64,000 nt of DNA from Acetobacteraceae bacterium (GTDB lineage Bacteria; Pseudomonadota; Alphaproteobacteria; Acetobacterales; Acetobacteraceae). Of this stretch, positions 34,093 through 44,899 are shown in pieces. The notes below the pieces were generated by a model, which saw only the letters and a list, made by a program, of their open reading frames with translations, was not told the DNA's origin and did not search any database. The stretch lies in contig JALHQB010000010.1 in the NCBI GenBank assembly GCA_022842185.1, positions 1 through 64,000 of the forward strand. The letters are read 5' to 3'. The number at the start of each line of letters is the position of its first letter. The first letter of the stretch is position 1. The translations under genes were made by a program, and so were the position numbers.

Positions 34093-34734
34093 TCACACCG
34101 TTTCCGCCAAGAGCGTGCCCCGCGCCTCGATGCATGCCTCGAACAGGGCAAAAGCGCCCATCGCGGCGGAAATCATCGTGTCGCGGTCTTCGTCAGCCGC
34201 GCCCATGCGCTCGATTGCGTCGCAAAGGTCGCGCCACATGGCGCCGTGTCTCGGTCCGTATCCGACCAGAAAGGAACGCCCCACCGTGCTGCCGGGCGCC
34301 AGCAGCCCATCCAGGGATCGCGCCAGACCCAATCCCCCCAACCGGGATCCTTCGCTGACGTAGAGATAGCCGATCGCCGCGGCCGCGGATCCCGGCACCA
34401 GCAGGAACTGGTGCACTGGCGACGGCGCAATCATCGCTGGCGCGCCAAGATCGGCGAGGTCATTGTGCAGCAGAGGCGACCGGCGCCGCTCGGCCACATC
34501 TATGCCGTGTTCCGACAGGTCCGGACCACGATGAAGTCGATCCTCGACAGCCTCGTGGAACATCAGGAACCGATGCAGCAGCGCGATATAGTCGGATCGC
34601 GAGATGCTGCCCTCGGCCAGGCGCCGCAGCATCGGATGCTGGTGCAGCCGCTGATGAATGACATCCGTGGCGCGGCGCAATCCATCGCGCGCCGACCGGT
34701 CAGGCATGGGCTGCTTCTGGACGGTGTCGTCCAT
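34093..34734 (-). CDS. bphO: Biliverdin-producing heme oxygenase
   Basis: The 213-residue protein has the bacterial HemO/BphO pattern: LRRATDVIHQRLH with the likely heme-ligand His27, and YLYVSEGSRLGGLGLARSL in the distal helix region (split SEGSRLGG). Heme oxygenase opens heme to biliverdin, the chromophore of the bacteriophytochrome encoded 2 bases upstream. Placement as last gene of ppsR-bphP-bphO makes its job clear. Length is normal for the family. Confidence 0.9.
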   Translation of the reverse strand: MDDTVQKQPMPDRSARDGLRRATDVIHQRLHQHPMLRRLAEGSISRSDYIALLHRFLMFHEAVEDRLHRGPDLSEHGIDVAERRRSPLLHNDLADLGAPAMIAPSPVHQFLLVPGSAAAAIGYLYVSEGSRLGGLGLARSLDGLLAPGSTVGRSFLVGYGPRHGAMWRDLCDAIERMGAADEDRDTMISAAMGAFALFEACIEARGTLLAETV

Positions 34735-34736
34735 GA

Positions 34737-36932
34737 TCAGGGGCGCTTCGACGACAGGTATTGCGCGTGTCCGATCAGGACCTCCAGGACTTCCGCAGTC
34801 CGCGCGACGGAAGCCCGCACGCTTTCCAGCAAAACCGGCATCCGTTCCGGTTCCACGCCATCGGTGATCTCCAACGCCGCCAGCTGGGCATTTTCCACCA
34901 CGGCCGCGAGCAACGTGCGGAAGACGAGGTCCTCATGGGAAGAATGGCGCCCGGCACGCGGCCGGTGTCCTGCGACGATGTCCTCCTGGAACCGTCTGCG
35001 GGCCGCATCCGCTTCCTTGCGTCGGGTCAGGTCGTTGAACAGGAAGACGAACCCCAGGACGCGATCCGGTGCCGAGAAAACCGGATCGGCGCGCACCAAC
35101 AGTGCAAGTCCGTCGTCCTCCCCTTCGCCTTGCTTCAGCCGCACTTCCCCACGCCAGCTTCGCAGATTCCCCAGCAGGTCGCGCAGCCTTCGCTGGATCA
35201 ACTCGTCATCGGTCAGGCAGCGGATCAGGTCCGTCATCTGGCGCGGTATGGGGCGTGCCGCCTCAGGCAGCAGGCGTTCGAAGGCGGAGTTCGTGAGCTG
35301 GATGGTGCCGGCAGCGTCGCAGATCAGGACGGGCAGATCCGATGCCAGGACCTGGCCGCGCACCAGATCCATCTGGTCCTGGACGATCAGCATGCGGACG
35401 GACCGGAACTGCAACACCACGTCGGTCACCGTCTCCCCGATCATTCGGGCCGCGGTCAGGTCGCGCGGGGTCCATGGGTCGCCGGTTCCTTCCACCAGCT
35501 GACGCCACTGCGCGAAGGACCGTCGCGGCGAAAGGTCGGATGGGCTGTTGCCGACAACCACAGGCTTCGTCGGATCGCCGCCCCAGGTGACGGTCCGTTT
35601 CCGCTCGGGCCGGAACCACAGCAGGTATTCGCCAGGGGCGGTTGAAATCGAGGCGGCGATCAGCCCGCTCGCCACTGGCGTGAGGCGCGCCAGGGACGGC
35701 TCCCGCAGGCCGAGCGCATTGATCGCGGCAACCGGCATGCGCGGCTGCGAATCGAGCCAACGGCCGATCTCCCGCAACTCGACGGTGCCGGGCACCTCGC
35801 CCACGCTCTGGACCTGACCTTCGAACAGCAGCGCGGCGCCGGCCGCGCCGACCGGTGAGAGCAGGGCGTCGGTCGCCTCGAACAGTGCCGTGCGCCAATC
35901 GCCCTTGCGGGAGATGGCCTCGATCATGCGCTGTTCCAGTCGGCGCACGGCAATCTCGGCCTGGCCCTGGACGAAGCTCTCCAGCGCGGCAATGCGCGTG
36001 CCCAGGGCCTCCGCCAGCATCTCGCAGACCGCGCGCGTCTCGAAGGCGGCGAAGCGCGGGACGTAGTGGTGGCAGGACACCAGGCCCCACAGCCGCCCAC
36101 CCACCATGATCGAAGCGACCATCGTCGCCGCCACACCCATGTTCCGCAGATACTGGACGTGGATCGGCGAGGAACTGCGCAGCACGCACATCGACATGTC
36201 GAGCTCTGCCCCGGTCAGCGGCGACAGGCGCGGTTCGATCGGCACCGGCGTGTAGTTGATGTCGATCAGGACACGGACGCGGTTGCGCTCATACAGGCGC
36301 CGCGCGATCTGCGGAATATCCGAGGCCGGGTAGCGATTGCCGAGATAGGGCTCCAGTTCCAGCCGTCTCTGCTCCGAATAGACCTCGCCGTGGCCGTCCT
36401 CGTCGAAGCGGTAGATCATCACGCGGTCATAGCCGGTGACAGCGCGGAAGACGCGCGCCGCTTCGTCGCACAGGGCCTGCAGCGTGTAGGTGCCGAGCAG
36501 CCGCTGCAGCGCCGTCTCGACTTGCCGGGCAAAGTCCACCGCCTCGGCCGCCGGTTCGAATTCGATCACCAGACCGCCGCCAGCCGGGCGATGAACGAGC
36601 ACGTCGCAGGCCATACCGGACGGACCGGCCACGCAGCGCAGGGCCGCCGGTACCGCATCCAGCTGGTCATCGAGAAACGGCCGGATCCGCGCGTCGAGTT
36701 CGCTGCTGATCTCGGCCAGCGTCACGCCCGGGCGCAGATGATCGCAGCCGAGGAAGGCCGCGCAATTGGCACTGGCCTGTACCACCTCCAGCCCGGGTTC
36801 GCTGACGACGAGGAGGGCCCCATGCGGCTGGATGGAACCAGCCAAATGGATCTGTTCGCGCTCACAATTCGACAGATCGGCCTGACCAAAGGCCGGCAGG
36901 AAAGCCTGAGCCAACCTGGAGGCGTCTGTCAC
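34737..36932 (-). CDS. bphP: Bacteriophytochrome photoreceptor (PAS-GAF-PHY-PAS)
   Basis: The 731-residue protein has the biliverdin-binding Cys23 in NCEREQIH before the first PAS domain. The GAF signature PASDIP lies at 202-207 and the PHY-tongue motif PRRSF follows later. After PHY comes a PAS domain (LPVLICDAAGTIQLTNSAFERL in parts) and a helical end. There is no histidine-kinase ATPase, so output must be by protein contact. This layout and the ATGA link to ppsR match the PpsR-antagonising phytochromes of Bradyrhizobium and Rhodopseudomonas. It probably relieves PpsR repression under far-red light. Confidence 0.94.
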   Translation of the reverse strand: MTDASRLAQAFLPAFGQADLSNCEREQIHLAGSIQPHGALLVVSEPGLEVVQASANCAAFLGCDHLRPGVTLAEISSELDARIRPFLDDQLDAVPAALRCVAGPSGMACDVLVHRPAGGGLVIEFEPAAEAVDFARQVETALQRLLGTYTLQALCDEAARVFRAVTGYDRVMIYRFDEDGHGEVYSEQRRLELEPYLGNRYPASDIPQIARRLYERNRVRVLIDINYTPVPIEPRLSPLTGAELDMSMCVLRSSSPIHVQYLRNMGVAATMVASIMVGGRLWGLVSCHHYVPRFAAFETRAVCEMLAEALGTRIAALESFVQGQAEIAVRRLEQRMIEAISRKGDWRTALFEATDALLSPVGAAGAALLFEGQVQSVGEVPGTVELREIGRWLDSQPRMPVAAINALGLREPSLARLTPVASGLIAASISTAPGEYLLWFRPERKRTVTWGGDPTKPVVVGNSPSDLSPRRSFAQWRQLVEGTGDPWTPRDLTAARMIGETVTDVVLQFRSVRMLIVQDQMDLVRGQVLASDLPVLICDAAGTIQLTNSAFERLLPEAARPIPRQMTDLIRCLTDDELIQRRLRDLLGNLRSWRGEVRLKQGEGEDDGLALLVRADPVFSAPDRVLGFVFLFNDLTRRKEADAARRRFQEDIVAGHRPRAGRHSSHEDLVFRTLLAAVVENAQLAALEITDGVEPERMPVLLESVRASVARTAEVLEVLIGHAQYLSSKRP

Positions 36933-38281
36933 ACCTCGTCCTCCACCTCATCGTCGGACTGCGCGTGAAAGCCGTAGCGGTCGAGCTTGGCGTAAAGGCT
37001 CTGGCGACTGAGACCGAGCAGTTCCGCCGTCGCCGTGCGATTGCCATTGGCGAGCGCGAGGGCGCGTTCGATGCAGTGGCGTTCCAGCACCGCGGCCGTC
37101 TGCCGCACCAGCGCCGGCAGAGGCGTTTTACCGATGCCATCCTCGATCGCGGTGAAGGCCTTGCTCAGCGGTGTGGTGTCGTCACGCGCGGACATCCGGC
37201 GGCCGATGTCGCGGACGATCAGGCCAATCGCACGAGCGCTGCCGATGCCGCTGCTGGCGGCTGAAATCTCGACATCCGCTTCCAGGCCCACCTCGCCGGT
37301 GATCACGGTGGGGAACTGGCTGACCGCGCCATGTTCATGCAGCGTGGCCAACAGCACGCCAAGGCTGGAGCCGGGCCGGGACAACCAGCGTCCGATCGAC
37401 TGACCCAGGACGCCGGCTTCCGTCGGCGCCTGGATCAGTTCAAGAAATGCCTTGTTGGCGCGCCGCATCGTGCCGTCCTGGTCGGTGACGGCGAAGGCGT
37501 CGGGCAGGCGCTCGAGTATGTCATCGACCCGCAGCAGCGTGCCGCGCGCGGCCGATTGCGTATCCGTCCCGGCACTGGCGAGCTGCAGGAGGAAAACGGG
37601 CCCGGGGTCCCGCGCCATAAGCGTCGCTCGCACGAGCCACGATGTGCGCTCGGCACCCAGATGCACAAGGATACCCGGCGCGCGGCCATGTTCGCGGGCG
37701 CGCCGCAGCATGCCGCGGAAGGCCTCCTCGTCACGCGGTGCGACCTCGTGCAGGAACTCCCAGCCCGGAGCCAGGCCGATGGCGCGGATTGCCGCCGGAT
37801 TCGCCTCGATGACGCGCAGCGATTCCGCTTCCACCACCAGCACCGCTTCATTCGAAGCGTCGAACAACAGTCGCGAGCGCGTCTCGATGTCGCGCAGCTT
37901 CCAATAATCCTGCTCACGCGCCTGCTGCGTGGCGATCAGCCGGGACTGGAGCTCGGCCACCGCCTGCAAGTTCTTGCCGACGGCGATGAGGCCCGCCTCC
38001 CCGCCCAGCCGGACGGTGGTGTATTCGATCGGCAGTTCGAGGCCGCTGGGAAAGCGTTGCCGGACCTGGCGGAAGGCCGAGACGCCGCGATTGCGCGCAT
38101 CATCCAGCATGCGGCTGATCCAGTCGCCGCCCGTATCGCCCACCGTATCGATCCAGGGGCGGCCAACCCAATCGCCAACCTGCTCGGTCGGGATGGCGCT
38201 CGACAAATCGGCTTGCCGAATCACACCCTCCCAATCGAGCATGAGGGTAATGTCGGGTTGCGCGAAGTTGACACGGTTCAT
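36929..38281 (-). CDS. ppsR: Photosynthesis gene repressor PpsR/CrtJ
   Basis: The ATG at 38281 gives 450 residues: an N-terminal PAS, two further PAS domains (around 150-260 and 270-390), and a C-terminal Fis-type helix-turn-helix, ANGNRTATAELLGLSRQSLY. PpsR binds TGT-N12-ACA pairs and represses bch, crt and puc genes under oxygen or in darkness. One Cys-to-redox switch seen in some members is not evident here. The gene begins the ppsR-bphP-bphO operon. A tandem target lies before bchC in this window. Confidence 0.94.
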   Translation of the reverse strand: MNRVNFAQPDITLMLDWEGVIRQADLSSAIPTEQVGDWVGRPWIDTVGDTGGDWISRMLDDARNRGVSAFRQVRQRFPSGLELPIEYTTVRLGGEAGLIAVGKNLQAVAELQSRLIATQQAREQDYWKLRDIETRSRLLFDASNEAVLVVEAESLRVIEANPAAIRAIGLAPGWEFLHEVAPRDEEAFRGMLRRAREHGRAPGILVHLGAERTSWLVRATLMARDPGPVFLLQLASAGTDTQSAARGTLLRVDDILERLPDAFAVTDQDGTMRRANKAFLELIQAPTEAGVLGQSIGRWLSRPGSSLGVLLATLHEHGAVSQFPTVITGEVGLEADVEISAASSGIGSARAIGLIVRDIGRRMSARDDTTPLSKAFTAIEDGIGKTPLPALVRQTAAVLERHCIERALALANGNRTATAELLGLSRQSLYAKLDRYGFHAQSDDEVEDEV

Positions 38282-38349
38282 GGTACGTTCCAGCGGCGCC
38301 GACCTTATCCTGACATCGACCCAGGCACTACTGTAAACCATATCATCCG

Positions 38350-38384
38350 GCATTGCAGGCCTGAGTTTGTCAGGCCTGCAATGC
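38350..38384. terminator. 15-bp perfect hairpin between pufC and ppsR
   Basis: GCATTGCAGGCCTGA and TCAGGCCTGCAATGC flank a GTTTG loop. It lies 18 bases after the pufC stop, in the gap before ppsR. There is no T-run on the minus side. It may end or stabilise the puf message and shield ppsR from read-through. Confidence 0.7.
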
Positions 38385-38401
38385 GCGATGGACCGCGATG
38401 G

Positions 38402-39424
38402 TCACTGTGCGGGCGGGGAAGCGAGTTCCGGATAATCCCGCAGCATCGGCGCGCCGAACAGCGGCCGGCTGACACCTTGGTGGCACGTCGCGCAATTGAC
38501 CTGGAGGGCATCGCCCATCGGCCCCAGCCGGTTCGCTGGCAGGATGTCCCGCAGTGGGGCGATGTAGTTCGTGTTCAGGTCACGCACCATGCGGATACCG
38601 TGCCAGGCCGGTACGCGCGGACCGCGGCTTTCATCCCAGGGCGAGAATGAACGGGTGTTGTGACAGAAGGTGCAGTTCACCCCCAGCGCCTCGGACATAT
38701 GCATCATCATGCCATAGACCGATTCCGCGTTCTGGATGGAATGCGGTGTACCGGTCGCCAACGCCGTCGGACTTTGAAGCCGGATGTTCTCCGCCCCCGA
38801 CAGGTAGTTCGAGAATGGATCATGCGGCAGCGATGTCAGTCCGACGCTCGGTTCGCCCCGGTTCTGCATGCGGGGCGATGCCGCCATGCCGCGCGCGCCC
38901 TGTTCTGGCGCGGCCGACCACACTTGCTCGGGCACCGGCCGTCCACGGTGGCAGGTGTAGCACGTCACGCCGGTCTGCTGCACATGGTTGGCCCAGCCGT
39001 TGTTGACGTGACGCACCATCTCGATCATCCGGCGCGCCACCTGCTTGCGGTAGTTGTTCTCGGCCGCGAAGTCGCCTTCCACATGACAACCGTTGCAGCC
39101 GGCTTCGGGCGAGACCCATTCGGTCATCACCTGCATGATGCGGCCGAATTGCTCGATGCTGAGATGACCCAGGAGGGGGACGTTCTCGTAGATCGAGGAG
39201 GCGCGGTCGCCCTCGGCGTCGGCCGCCTCCGGCGGCGGCGGCACCTGGTTGCGGTCCCACAGGATCGCGTCGGATCGTGGATTGGTCACCTGGACCATCC
39301 CGGTGCCGCGGAAGCCGGTCTGTGAGCTGAGCACCGGGGGCCGTTCGAAGGCCTGGAGGACGAAGACCACGCCGAAGAACGACGCAATCAGCACCGCCAG
39401 GACCAGGGGAAAGCGGTATTTCAT
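38402..39424 (-). CDS. pufC: Reaction centre tetraheme cytochrome c subunit
   Basis: The ATG at 39424 gives 340 residues. Four heme-binding sites are present: CNGCH, CYTCH, CTFCH and CATCH, each with a Met ligand stretch upstream. The N-terminus is a hydrophobic anchor ([19 protein letters not shown]) with no lipobox Cys, so it is probably membrane-anchored by a helix rather than lipid. The subunit passes electrons to the photo-oxidised special pair on the periplasmic side. It overlaps pufM by ATGA. Confidence 0.95.
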   Translation of the reverse strand: MKYRFPLVLAVLIASFFGVVFVLQAFERPPVLSSQTGFRGTGMVQVTNPRSDAILWDRNQVPPPPEAADAEGDRASSIYENVPLLGHLSIEQFGRIMQVMTEWVSPEAGCNGCHVEGDFAAENNYRKQVARRMIEMVRHVNNGWANHVQQTGVTCYTCHRGRPVPEQVWSAAPEQGARGMAASPRMQNRGEPSVGLTSLPHDPFSNYLSGAENIRLQSPTALATGTPHSIQNAESVYGMMMHMSEALGVNCTFCHNTRSFSPWDESRGPRVPAWHGIRMVRDLNTNYIAPLRDILPANRLGPMGDALQVNCATCHQGVSRPLFGAPMLRDYPELASPPAQ

Positions 39425-40398
39425 CGCGTGCCTCCCACGCTGAGCGCCGGATCGATCAACAAAGGCGCAACCGAGGGATAGCTCGGCGCGTAGCCCCGCT
39501 GCATCGCCCAGGCGTACCAGTTGTCCACCACCGTGCCGGTCAGCAGGATGCCGATGCCACCGGCGATCGGGCACAGCGCCGCGAACCACCACGCCCAGCG
39601 ATGCAGCGATTCGAAAGTGGCGTTGAAGCCCATGGTCCAGCGCCAGAAGATCGCCGCACGTTCGGCTGCGGTGCCCCGATCCACGGCCTGCTCCACCTCC
39701 CGCTCACCGCCGAAGCGGCTGACGGCGAGGATGGTCGCGCCATGCATCGCGAAGAGCAGCGTCGATCCATAAAGGAAGACGATCGAGAGCGCGTGGAACG
39801 GGTTGTAGAACAGGTTGCCGTACTGGATGGAAAACGCCGCTGTCCAATCCAGATGCGGGAAGATCCCGAATGGCACCGCCTCGGACCAACTGCCCATCAG
39901 CAGCGGACGGATGAAGCCGAGCACCAGGTACAACCAGATCGCCGCGGCGAAGGCCCAGGACAGATGCGTGCCCAGTCCAAGCTGCCGTGCGCGGCGATAC
40001 AACCTGGCCCACCAAAGCAGCACCGAAAGCGTCAGGAAGAAGCCCGCCATCAGCCACCATCCGCCATCATGCAATGGCGGGAAACGCAGCCCATAAGCCG
40101 GCGCAGGTGGTTCCAGCGCAAGCCAGGGCAAACGACGGACAAATTCTATCGGGCTCCAATTCACCGAGGCCAGCATGTTCAGCCCGATGATCTCGAAGGC
40201 GACGAAGCCGAAGAACAGCGACAGCACACCGAGATGGCCGAGATAGATCGGACCGAGCTGCGCGTCGCCGATCTTCCCTATCAGGTAGTTGAAGCCGCTG
40301 GACTTGCCTCGGTAGCGTTCATCGCGTCCGATCGGTGTGCCGGCATAGAGGGGCCCGCGCACCTGCACGCGGGTAAAGAGGTTGAGGTATTCGGCCAT
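39421..40398 (-). CDS. pufM: Photosynthetic reaction centre M subunit
   Basis: The ATG at 40398 gives 325 residues with five transmembrane helices. Typical segments are [16 protein letters not shown], the [10 protein letters not shown] and [17 protein letters not shown] region with bacteriochlorophyll/iron His ligands, and [19 protein letters not shown] near the end. PufM and PufL form the core that binds the special pair, quinones and iron. It follows pufL by 14 bases and precedes pufC. Confidence 0.96.
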   Translation of the reverse strand: MAEYLNLFTRVQVRGPLYAGTPIGRDERYRGKSSGFNYLIGKIGDAQLGPIYLGHLGVLSLFFGFVAFEIIGLNMLASVNWSPIEFVRRLPWLALEPPAPAYGLRFPPLHDGGWWLMAGFFLTLSVLLWWARLYRRARQLGLGTHLSWAFAAAIWLYLVLGFIRPLLMGSWSEAVPFGIFPHLDWTAAFSIQYGNLFYNPFHALSIVFLYGSTLLFAMHGATILAVSRFGGEREVEQAVDRGTAAERAAIFWRWTMGFNATFESLHRWAWWFAALCPIAGGIGILLTGTVVDNWYAWAMQRGYAPSYPSVAPLLIDPALSVGGTR

Positions 40399-40412
40399 CG
40401 ACCTGTCCTCCC

Positions 40413-41240
40413 TTACCGCGCCCAGATGGGCAGGTTGAGCCACCAGCCCCACCATTCGGGCCAGCCGCGTGTCCAGAACGGACCGCTGATCACGATGCAG
40501 ACCGCGCTCCAGAAACCGGCCGACAGCGCGATGAACAGCCCGAGCCGATGGATGCCGAGCGTGCCGATGGAATAGCCGATGGCATCGCGGAAGAAGGTGT
40601 TCTCATGCTCGGTCGTCTTCACCGGCTCACCACGTCCTGGATTGATCGCCGCCAGCACCACCGAAGCGTGCATCGACAGCGCCAGCGTGGTGGCGAAGAA
40701 GAAGCTTACCGCCAGCATGTGGGCCGGATTGTAGTGGAAGTGCAGGTACTGGTACCCGACGTTCGACACCCAATCGAGATGCGTCCAGATGCCGTACGGG
40801 AAGCCGTGCCCCCAGGCACCCATCAGCACCGGCCGGATCACCACCAGCGAGAAATAGGCGAAGATCGCCATGCCGTAGGCGAAGGGGATGTGCATGCCCA
40901 TGCCGAGCTTGCGCGATATCTCCGCCTGTCGCAGCGCCCAGGATATGAAGGCGCCGAGCGCGCAGACCGTGATCGCCTGCCAGAACCCGCCCTGGCGCAA
41001 CGGCGCAAGCGCCAGGCCATAGTCGAGATCCGGCGGCGCGACTGAGATTTTCCAGGGATTCCACACGCCATCGAGCGCGGTGGAATACAGGATCAGCGCC
41101 GTGCCGAGCACGCTGAAGAAGATCGTCAGCACGCCGAAGAAGCCGACGTAGAAGGGCCCGACCCAGAAATCGAACAGGTCGCCGCCGATCAGTGTTCCGC
41201 CGCGGACGCGGTATTTCTTCTCAAATGACAGCATCGTCAT
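40413..41240 (-). CDS. pufL: Photosynthetic reaction centre L subunit
   Basis: The ATG at 41240 gives 275 residues (a second Met two codons later is possible). It starts [21 protein letters not shown], the usual PufL beginning in spirit, and has five helices with [23 protein letters not shown] and [17 protein letters not shown] carrying the His ligands. It lies 103 bases after pufA, the gap being filled by a large hairpin. Confidence 0.96.
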   Translation of the reverse strand: MTMLSFEKKYRVRGGTLIGGDLFDFWVGPFYVGFFGVLTIFFSVLGTALILYSTALDGVWNPWKISVAPPDLDYGLALAPLRQGGFWQAITVCALGAFISWALRQAEISRKLGMGMHIPFAYGMAIFAYFSLVVIRPVLMGAWGHGFPYGIWTHLDWVSNVGYQYLHFHYNPAHMLAVSFFFATTLALSMHASVVLAAINPGRGEPVKTTEHENTFFRDAIGYSIGTLGIHRLGLFIALSAGFWSAVCIVISGPFWTRGWPEWWGWWLNLPIWAR

Positions 41241-41288
41241 GGGCGTGTCCTCCCGCCTGCCGCGGCGACGCAAGGTCGCCTGAGGGAG

Positions 41289-41337
41289 CCCGGCGGCGGG
41301 CGGCACGGTGGGAAGTGCCGTGCCGTCCGTCGCCGGG
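41289..41337 (-). promoter_or_regulatory. Intercistronic hairpin between pufA and pufL
   Basis: CCCGGCG and CGCCGGG arms plus an inner CGGCACGG and CCGTGCCG pairing give a long GC-rich stem. In purple bacteria such a structure protects the pufBA part of the message from 3' decay, so that LH1 polypeptides outnumber reaction centres. The position here is the same. Confidence 0.7.
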
Positions 41338-41343
41338 CGATCG

Positions 41344-41508
41344 CTACCGGGGCGCCGAAACGGCCGGAGCGGGGCGCGGACCTTCGATCCAGTTGAACCT
41401 GTCGGTGCTGAGCAAAATGAAGTGGATCAGCAACGCCAGGGTCATCAGGAAGACCGAGAGCGCGACGAGTACACGACGCGGATCGAACAACAGCCAAAGT
41501 CGCCACAT
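41344..41508 (-). CDS. pufA: Light-harvesting 1 alpha polypeptide
   Basis: This 54-residue gene begins [17 protein letters not shown]. It has a single transmembrane helix with the bacteriochlorophyll-ligating His in LLIHFILLS and the C-terminal FNWIEG typical of LH1 alpha. GGAG stands 8 bases before the ATG at 41508. It follows pufB by 13 bases. LH1 alpha pairs with beta and forms the ring around the reaction centre. Confidence 0.94.
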   Translation of the reverse strand: MWRLWLLFDPRRVLVALSVFLMTLALLIHFILLSTDRFNWIEGPRPAPAVSAPR

Positions 41509-41521
41509 GTCCTGCGCTCCT

Positions 41522-41731
41522 TCAGACGATGAAGGTCGCCGCGGTCGTCACGCCATCCATAAGTTCGGTGTAGCCGCGCGGCCCGGGAAGCCAGGGACGC
41601 CACATCCACACCAGGATATGCGCAATGATCGCGATGACAGTGAAGCCGATGAAGCTCGAGACGAAGATTCCGTGGAATTCCTTCGCCTCGGACTCCGTGA
41701 GGCCGCTGATCGTTCCTTCCGGATTGGCCAT
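41522..41731 (-). CDS. pufB: Light-harvesting 1 beta polypeptide
   Basis: The 69-residue product starts [20 protein letters not shown]. It carries the ligand His in [16 protein letters not shown], the hallmark of LH1 beta chains. A second Met at 41734 could be the start. The 190 bases upstream to bchZ contain no pufQ-like gene. It is the first gene of the puf operon proper. Confidence 0.94.
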   Translation of the reverse strand: MANPEGTISGLTESEAKEFHGIFVSSFIGFTVIAIIAHILVWMWRPWLPGPRGYTELMDGVTTAATFIV

Positions 41732-41927
41732 CATGAGGCCTTTCGGATGGCGGCCCGAGGGCCGGTTACCGCACATCTCCCGTGCGGCAAGGACGCAACC
41801 GGCCCGCAGGGACGGTTGTGGCGTTCGACCCGGCGGAACCAGGTCGGCGCGTGTACTCCGTGGATGCGAAGATCGACGGAGGTCGGTCGGCGCGGACGCG
41901 GACCGAATGGGGTGAGGCGGGGCGCGC

Positions 41928-43382
41928 TCATGCCGGAGCGACCTCTCGCATACGGCCGAGCGTGGCTTCGACGCGCAGGCGCGTGACACGCACCTCGCCG
42001 GCCGCGCGGGCCGCTTCCTCCACCTGTTCGCGAAGTTGCTTCGCGGTGGAGATGCGGATCAGGAAGGGCGCGTTCTCGACATGGTCGTCCAGCAGGTCGC
42101 TCGCGGCATCTTCCCAACTCTCCGCCGCGGCAGCACGCGCAGGTGTCGCTGCTGCCGCGCGATCAAGCTGCGTACCCAGTGGCAGGATGTGGAACAGCGC
42201 ATCGAACAGCCCGTTGCAGTATTCCTGCACAAGGTATGTGGCACCCGCATAGCCCATGAACGGCGTGCCCGTTGCGCGACGGATGATCGCACCCGGGAAA
42301 CTCGCCGGGATGTATTGCGCGCGGCAGCCCGACTCGGCCGCATACATGCGTTCGTTGAAGGACCCGAACAGCACCAGCGGCGGGGTGCGGGCGATCGCCT
42401 CGCGCACCGCGGCATTGTCGGTCTTCTCGCCCGGCTTGCGCGCGAAGCTGAAGGCGCAGGGAATGCCGAGCTCTTCAGTCATGAAGCGCCGGATGCCGGT
42501 CGCATAGGTCTCGGTCGCGACAATGGCGAAGGAGGCGGTGGCGAAGAAATCCTGCGTCACGCTGCGCCACAAATCCCATAGCGGCTTCAGCGTGGTGTGC
42601 TTCTCGCGCTCGATAAAGGGTTCGGGATCGACGCCTGTCAGTTCACCCAGTTTGCGCAGGAAATTCGTCGTGGCGTGCATGCCGATCGGGGCGCGCAGCC
42701 AGGGACGTTCGAGCGTCTCGCACAACCGCGCGCCGAACTCGCGATACAGGCAGATATTGACCTCGGCATCGGCAAGCTTCGGCACATCCTCGATATGGCT
42801 GCCGAGCGGGAAGACCAGGTTGATCTCACAACCGATGCCTTCGACCAGGCGACGGATCTCGGCGAGATCCGATGGCATGTTGAAGGTGCCATACATCGGG
42901 CCGATCAGGTTGACGCGCGGGCGCTCACCCTCCTTGCGGGGCTTCAGCGCCTTGACGCGCTTCGCACCGAACTCGGTCCAGAGCCAGTTGATGGCGCGAT
43001 CGCCTGCCTGCCACTGGTCTTCGTCGATGGTGCGCGGGATGAAGCGGCGGAGGTTCGATCCCTCCGGCGTCACGCCACCGCCGATCATCTCGGCGATGGA
43101 ACCCGTGACGACGACGGCGGGCAGATCCGCATCCTGCGTCGCGGCGGCGCGGGACAGCAGCGCCTCGGTGCCATTCTTCGTCAGCGCATCCTCGTCGATG
43201 CCGGTGACGACGATCGGCAGCTCATGCGGCGGCAGGCCGTCCGTGTAGTGCAGCACGGCGGTGACGGGCAGGTTCTCGCAGCCCACCGGACCATCGATCA
43301 CCACGCGCAGGCCGCGCACCGCGCTGAAGGCATAGACGGCGCCCCAGTATCCTCCGGCCCGGTCGTGATCGATGACGAGCAT
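41928..43382 (-). CDS. bchZ: Chlorophyllide a reductase subunit Z
   Basis: The 484-residue protein is the nitrogenase-like catalytic partner of Bch[18 protein letters not shown] near the N-terminus, [28 protein letters not shown] and [16 protein letters not shown]. Full length for the family. BchXYZ reduce ring B of chlorophyllide a to the bacteriochlorin level. It starts 5 bases after the bchY stop. Confidence 0.95.
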   Translation of the reverse strand: MLVIDHDRAGGYWGAVYAFSAVRGLRVVIDGPVGCENLPVTAVLHYTDGLPPHELPIVVTGIDEDALTKNGTEALLSRAAATQDADLPAVVVTGSIAEMIGGGVTPEGSNLRRFIPRTIDEDQWQAGDRAINWLWTEFGAKRVKALKPRKEGERPRVNLIGPMYGTFNMPSDLAEIRRLVEGIGCEINLVFPLGSHIEDVPKLADAEVNICLYREFGARLCETLERPWLRAPIGMHATTNFLRKLGELTGVDPEPFIEREKHTTLKPLWDLWRSVTQDFFATASFAIVATETYATGIRRFMTEELGIPCAFSFARKPGEKTDNAAVREAIARTPPLVLFGSFNERMYAAESGCRAQYIPASFPGAIIRRATGTPFMGYAGATYLVQEYCNGLFDALFHILPLGTQLDRAAAATPARAAAAESWEDAASDLLDDHVENAPFLIRISTAKQLREQVEEAARAAGEVRVTRLRVEATLGRMREVAPA

Positions 43383-43387
43383 CTGCG

Positions 43388-44899
43388 CTACGTCCCCACC
43401 GCTTCTTCGGCCTTGGCCCGCGCGGCGCGCAGCTTGCGCTGGCGCTCACGGAAGCCTGGCGGATCGACGGGGCGTTCGCGGAAGCCATAGCCGGCGCCAT
43501 CAGGCGTGCCGACCCCGGCGAAGAAGGACACCATGCGGCCGAAGCGCTCCCGCCCGCGCGTCTGCGCTGCGACGATGCCGGCGAGCGACGCCGCGCCAGC
43601 CGCGCCGAACAGCGGCCGGGCCGACACCATGTTGGTGAAGTACAGCGCCGGGATGCCGAGTTCCTTCGCCTTCTGCACCAGCGGCGTGGTGCCGAGCGCG
43701 AGGTCGGGCTTGGCATCGCGCATCGCCGCCATGTCCTGTTCCAGGCTCGCCCGGTATTGGACATGCGTGCCGTGAGCGGCGAGCCAGGCGCGATCCGCCT
43801 CGCTCCATTCCGTACGCGGGCAGGCGGTGCCGACATAGGGAACCTCGGCGCCGGCCTCGATCAACAGCCGCGCGACCAGAAGTTCGGAGCCTTCATAGCC
43901 GGAGACGGTGACGCGCGCGTTGATCGGGTTGGCCGAGAGCGCAGCCCGGATCGCCGGCAGCGCGCTGGCCTTGGCCGCGTCTCGCTGCACCTCGCTGGCC
44001 CCAGCCGCGGTGGCGATGCCATCGAGCCAATCCGCGGTGCCATCCACGCCAACGGGCCCCGAGCCGACCACAGGGCGACCGGCGGTGCGGAACTCGCGGA
44101 CCGACGCGACGTAGAAGGGATGGACGGCCGCGACCACGGCGCAGTCGAGCGCGCCATACAGGTCACGCCACTCGCGGGCTGGCAGTTGCGGCGCGATGCC
44201 CAGGCCCAACGGTGCAAGCAGCGCAGCGATCCCCGGCGGATCGCCCGGGAACAACTCGCCGATCAGCGCAACGCTGCGCGTGCCATCCTGCATCACCTTC
44301 GGACGCGCAACCGGGCCAGCTTCGGCTTCCAGCCGCGCAGCGCGTAGCATCGCACCGGCCAGGACATCCTTCGCCTCGGCATGCGTCGGCACGCCGAAGC
44401 CAGGCACATCGATGCCGATAATGCGGACACCATTGATGACCTTCGGCAGCAGGTCGAGCGGCACGCCCGAGGCGGTCGGCACGCACAGGTTGATGATAAC
44501 CACGGCGTCCTGTTCGGCCGGATCGGCCATCTGCTGGACGGCGTCACGGATATCCTCGAACAGCTTGCCGGTGACGAGCGTTTCGGAGTTGAAGGGGACG
44601 TAACCGACGCTACGGCGCGCGCCGTAGAAATGACTGGTGAAGGTCAACCCATAGACGCAGCAGGCCGAGCCAGAGAGGATCGTCGCCACCCGGCGCATCC
44701 GCAGCCCGACGCGCAAGGACCCGAAGGCCGGGCACATGGATTGCGGCTGGTCATGCGGGCCGCGCGGATAATCCGCGGCCAGGCGATCGATGACATCGGT
44801 TTTCCCCGCGGCACGCGCGGCGTCGAGCATGGTCTCTCGCCCGCCATGGCAGCCTGTCGTGGTTGGGGGAAGCGTGTCCACGCTGTCAGCTCCCCTCAT
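43388..44899 (-). CDS. bchY: Chlorophyllide a reductase subunit Y
   Basis: The 503-residue protein has the BchY patterns [42 protein letters not shown] (partly quoted) and [16 protein letters not shown]. The Cys residues fit the shared Fe-S cluster. It overlaps bchX by 14 bases. With BchZ it forms the catalytic component that accepts electrons from BchX. Confidence 0.95.
   Translation of the reverse strand: MRGADSVDTLPPTTTGCHGGRETMLDAARAAGKTDVIDRLAADYPRGPHDQPQSMCPAFGSLRVGLRMRRVATILSGSACCVYGLTFTSHFYGARRSVGYVPFNSETLVTGKLFEDIRDAVQQMADPAEQDAVVIINLCVPTASGVPLDLLPKVINGVRIIGIDVPGFGVPTHAEAKDVLAGAMLRAARLEAEAGPVARPKVMQDGTRSVALIGELFPGDPPGIAALLAPLGLGIAPQLPAREWRDLYGALDCAVVAAVHPFYVASVREFRTAGRPVVGSGPVGVDGTADWLDGIATAAGASEVQRDAAKASALPAIRAALSANPINARVTVSGYEGSELLVARLLIEAGAEVPYVGTACPRTEWSEADRAWLAAHGTHVQYRASLEQDMAAMRDAKPDLALGTTPLVQKAKELGIPALYFTNMVSARPLFGAAGAASLAGIVAAQTRGRERFGRMVSFFAGVGTPDGAGYGFRERPVDPPGFRERQRKLRAARAKAEEAVGT

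Noticed and set aside
41732..41927. PpsR operator in front of pufB
   Set aside because: No TGT-N12-ACA or one-mismatch pair was found in this gap; TGT occurrences have no partner at the right distance.
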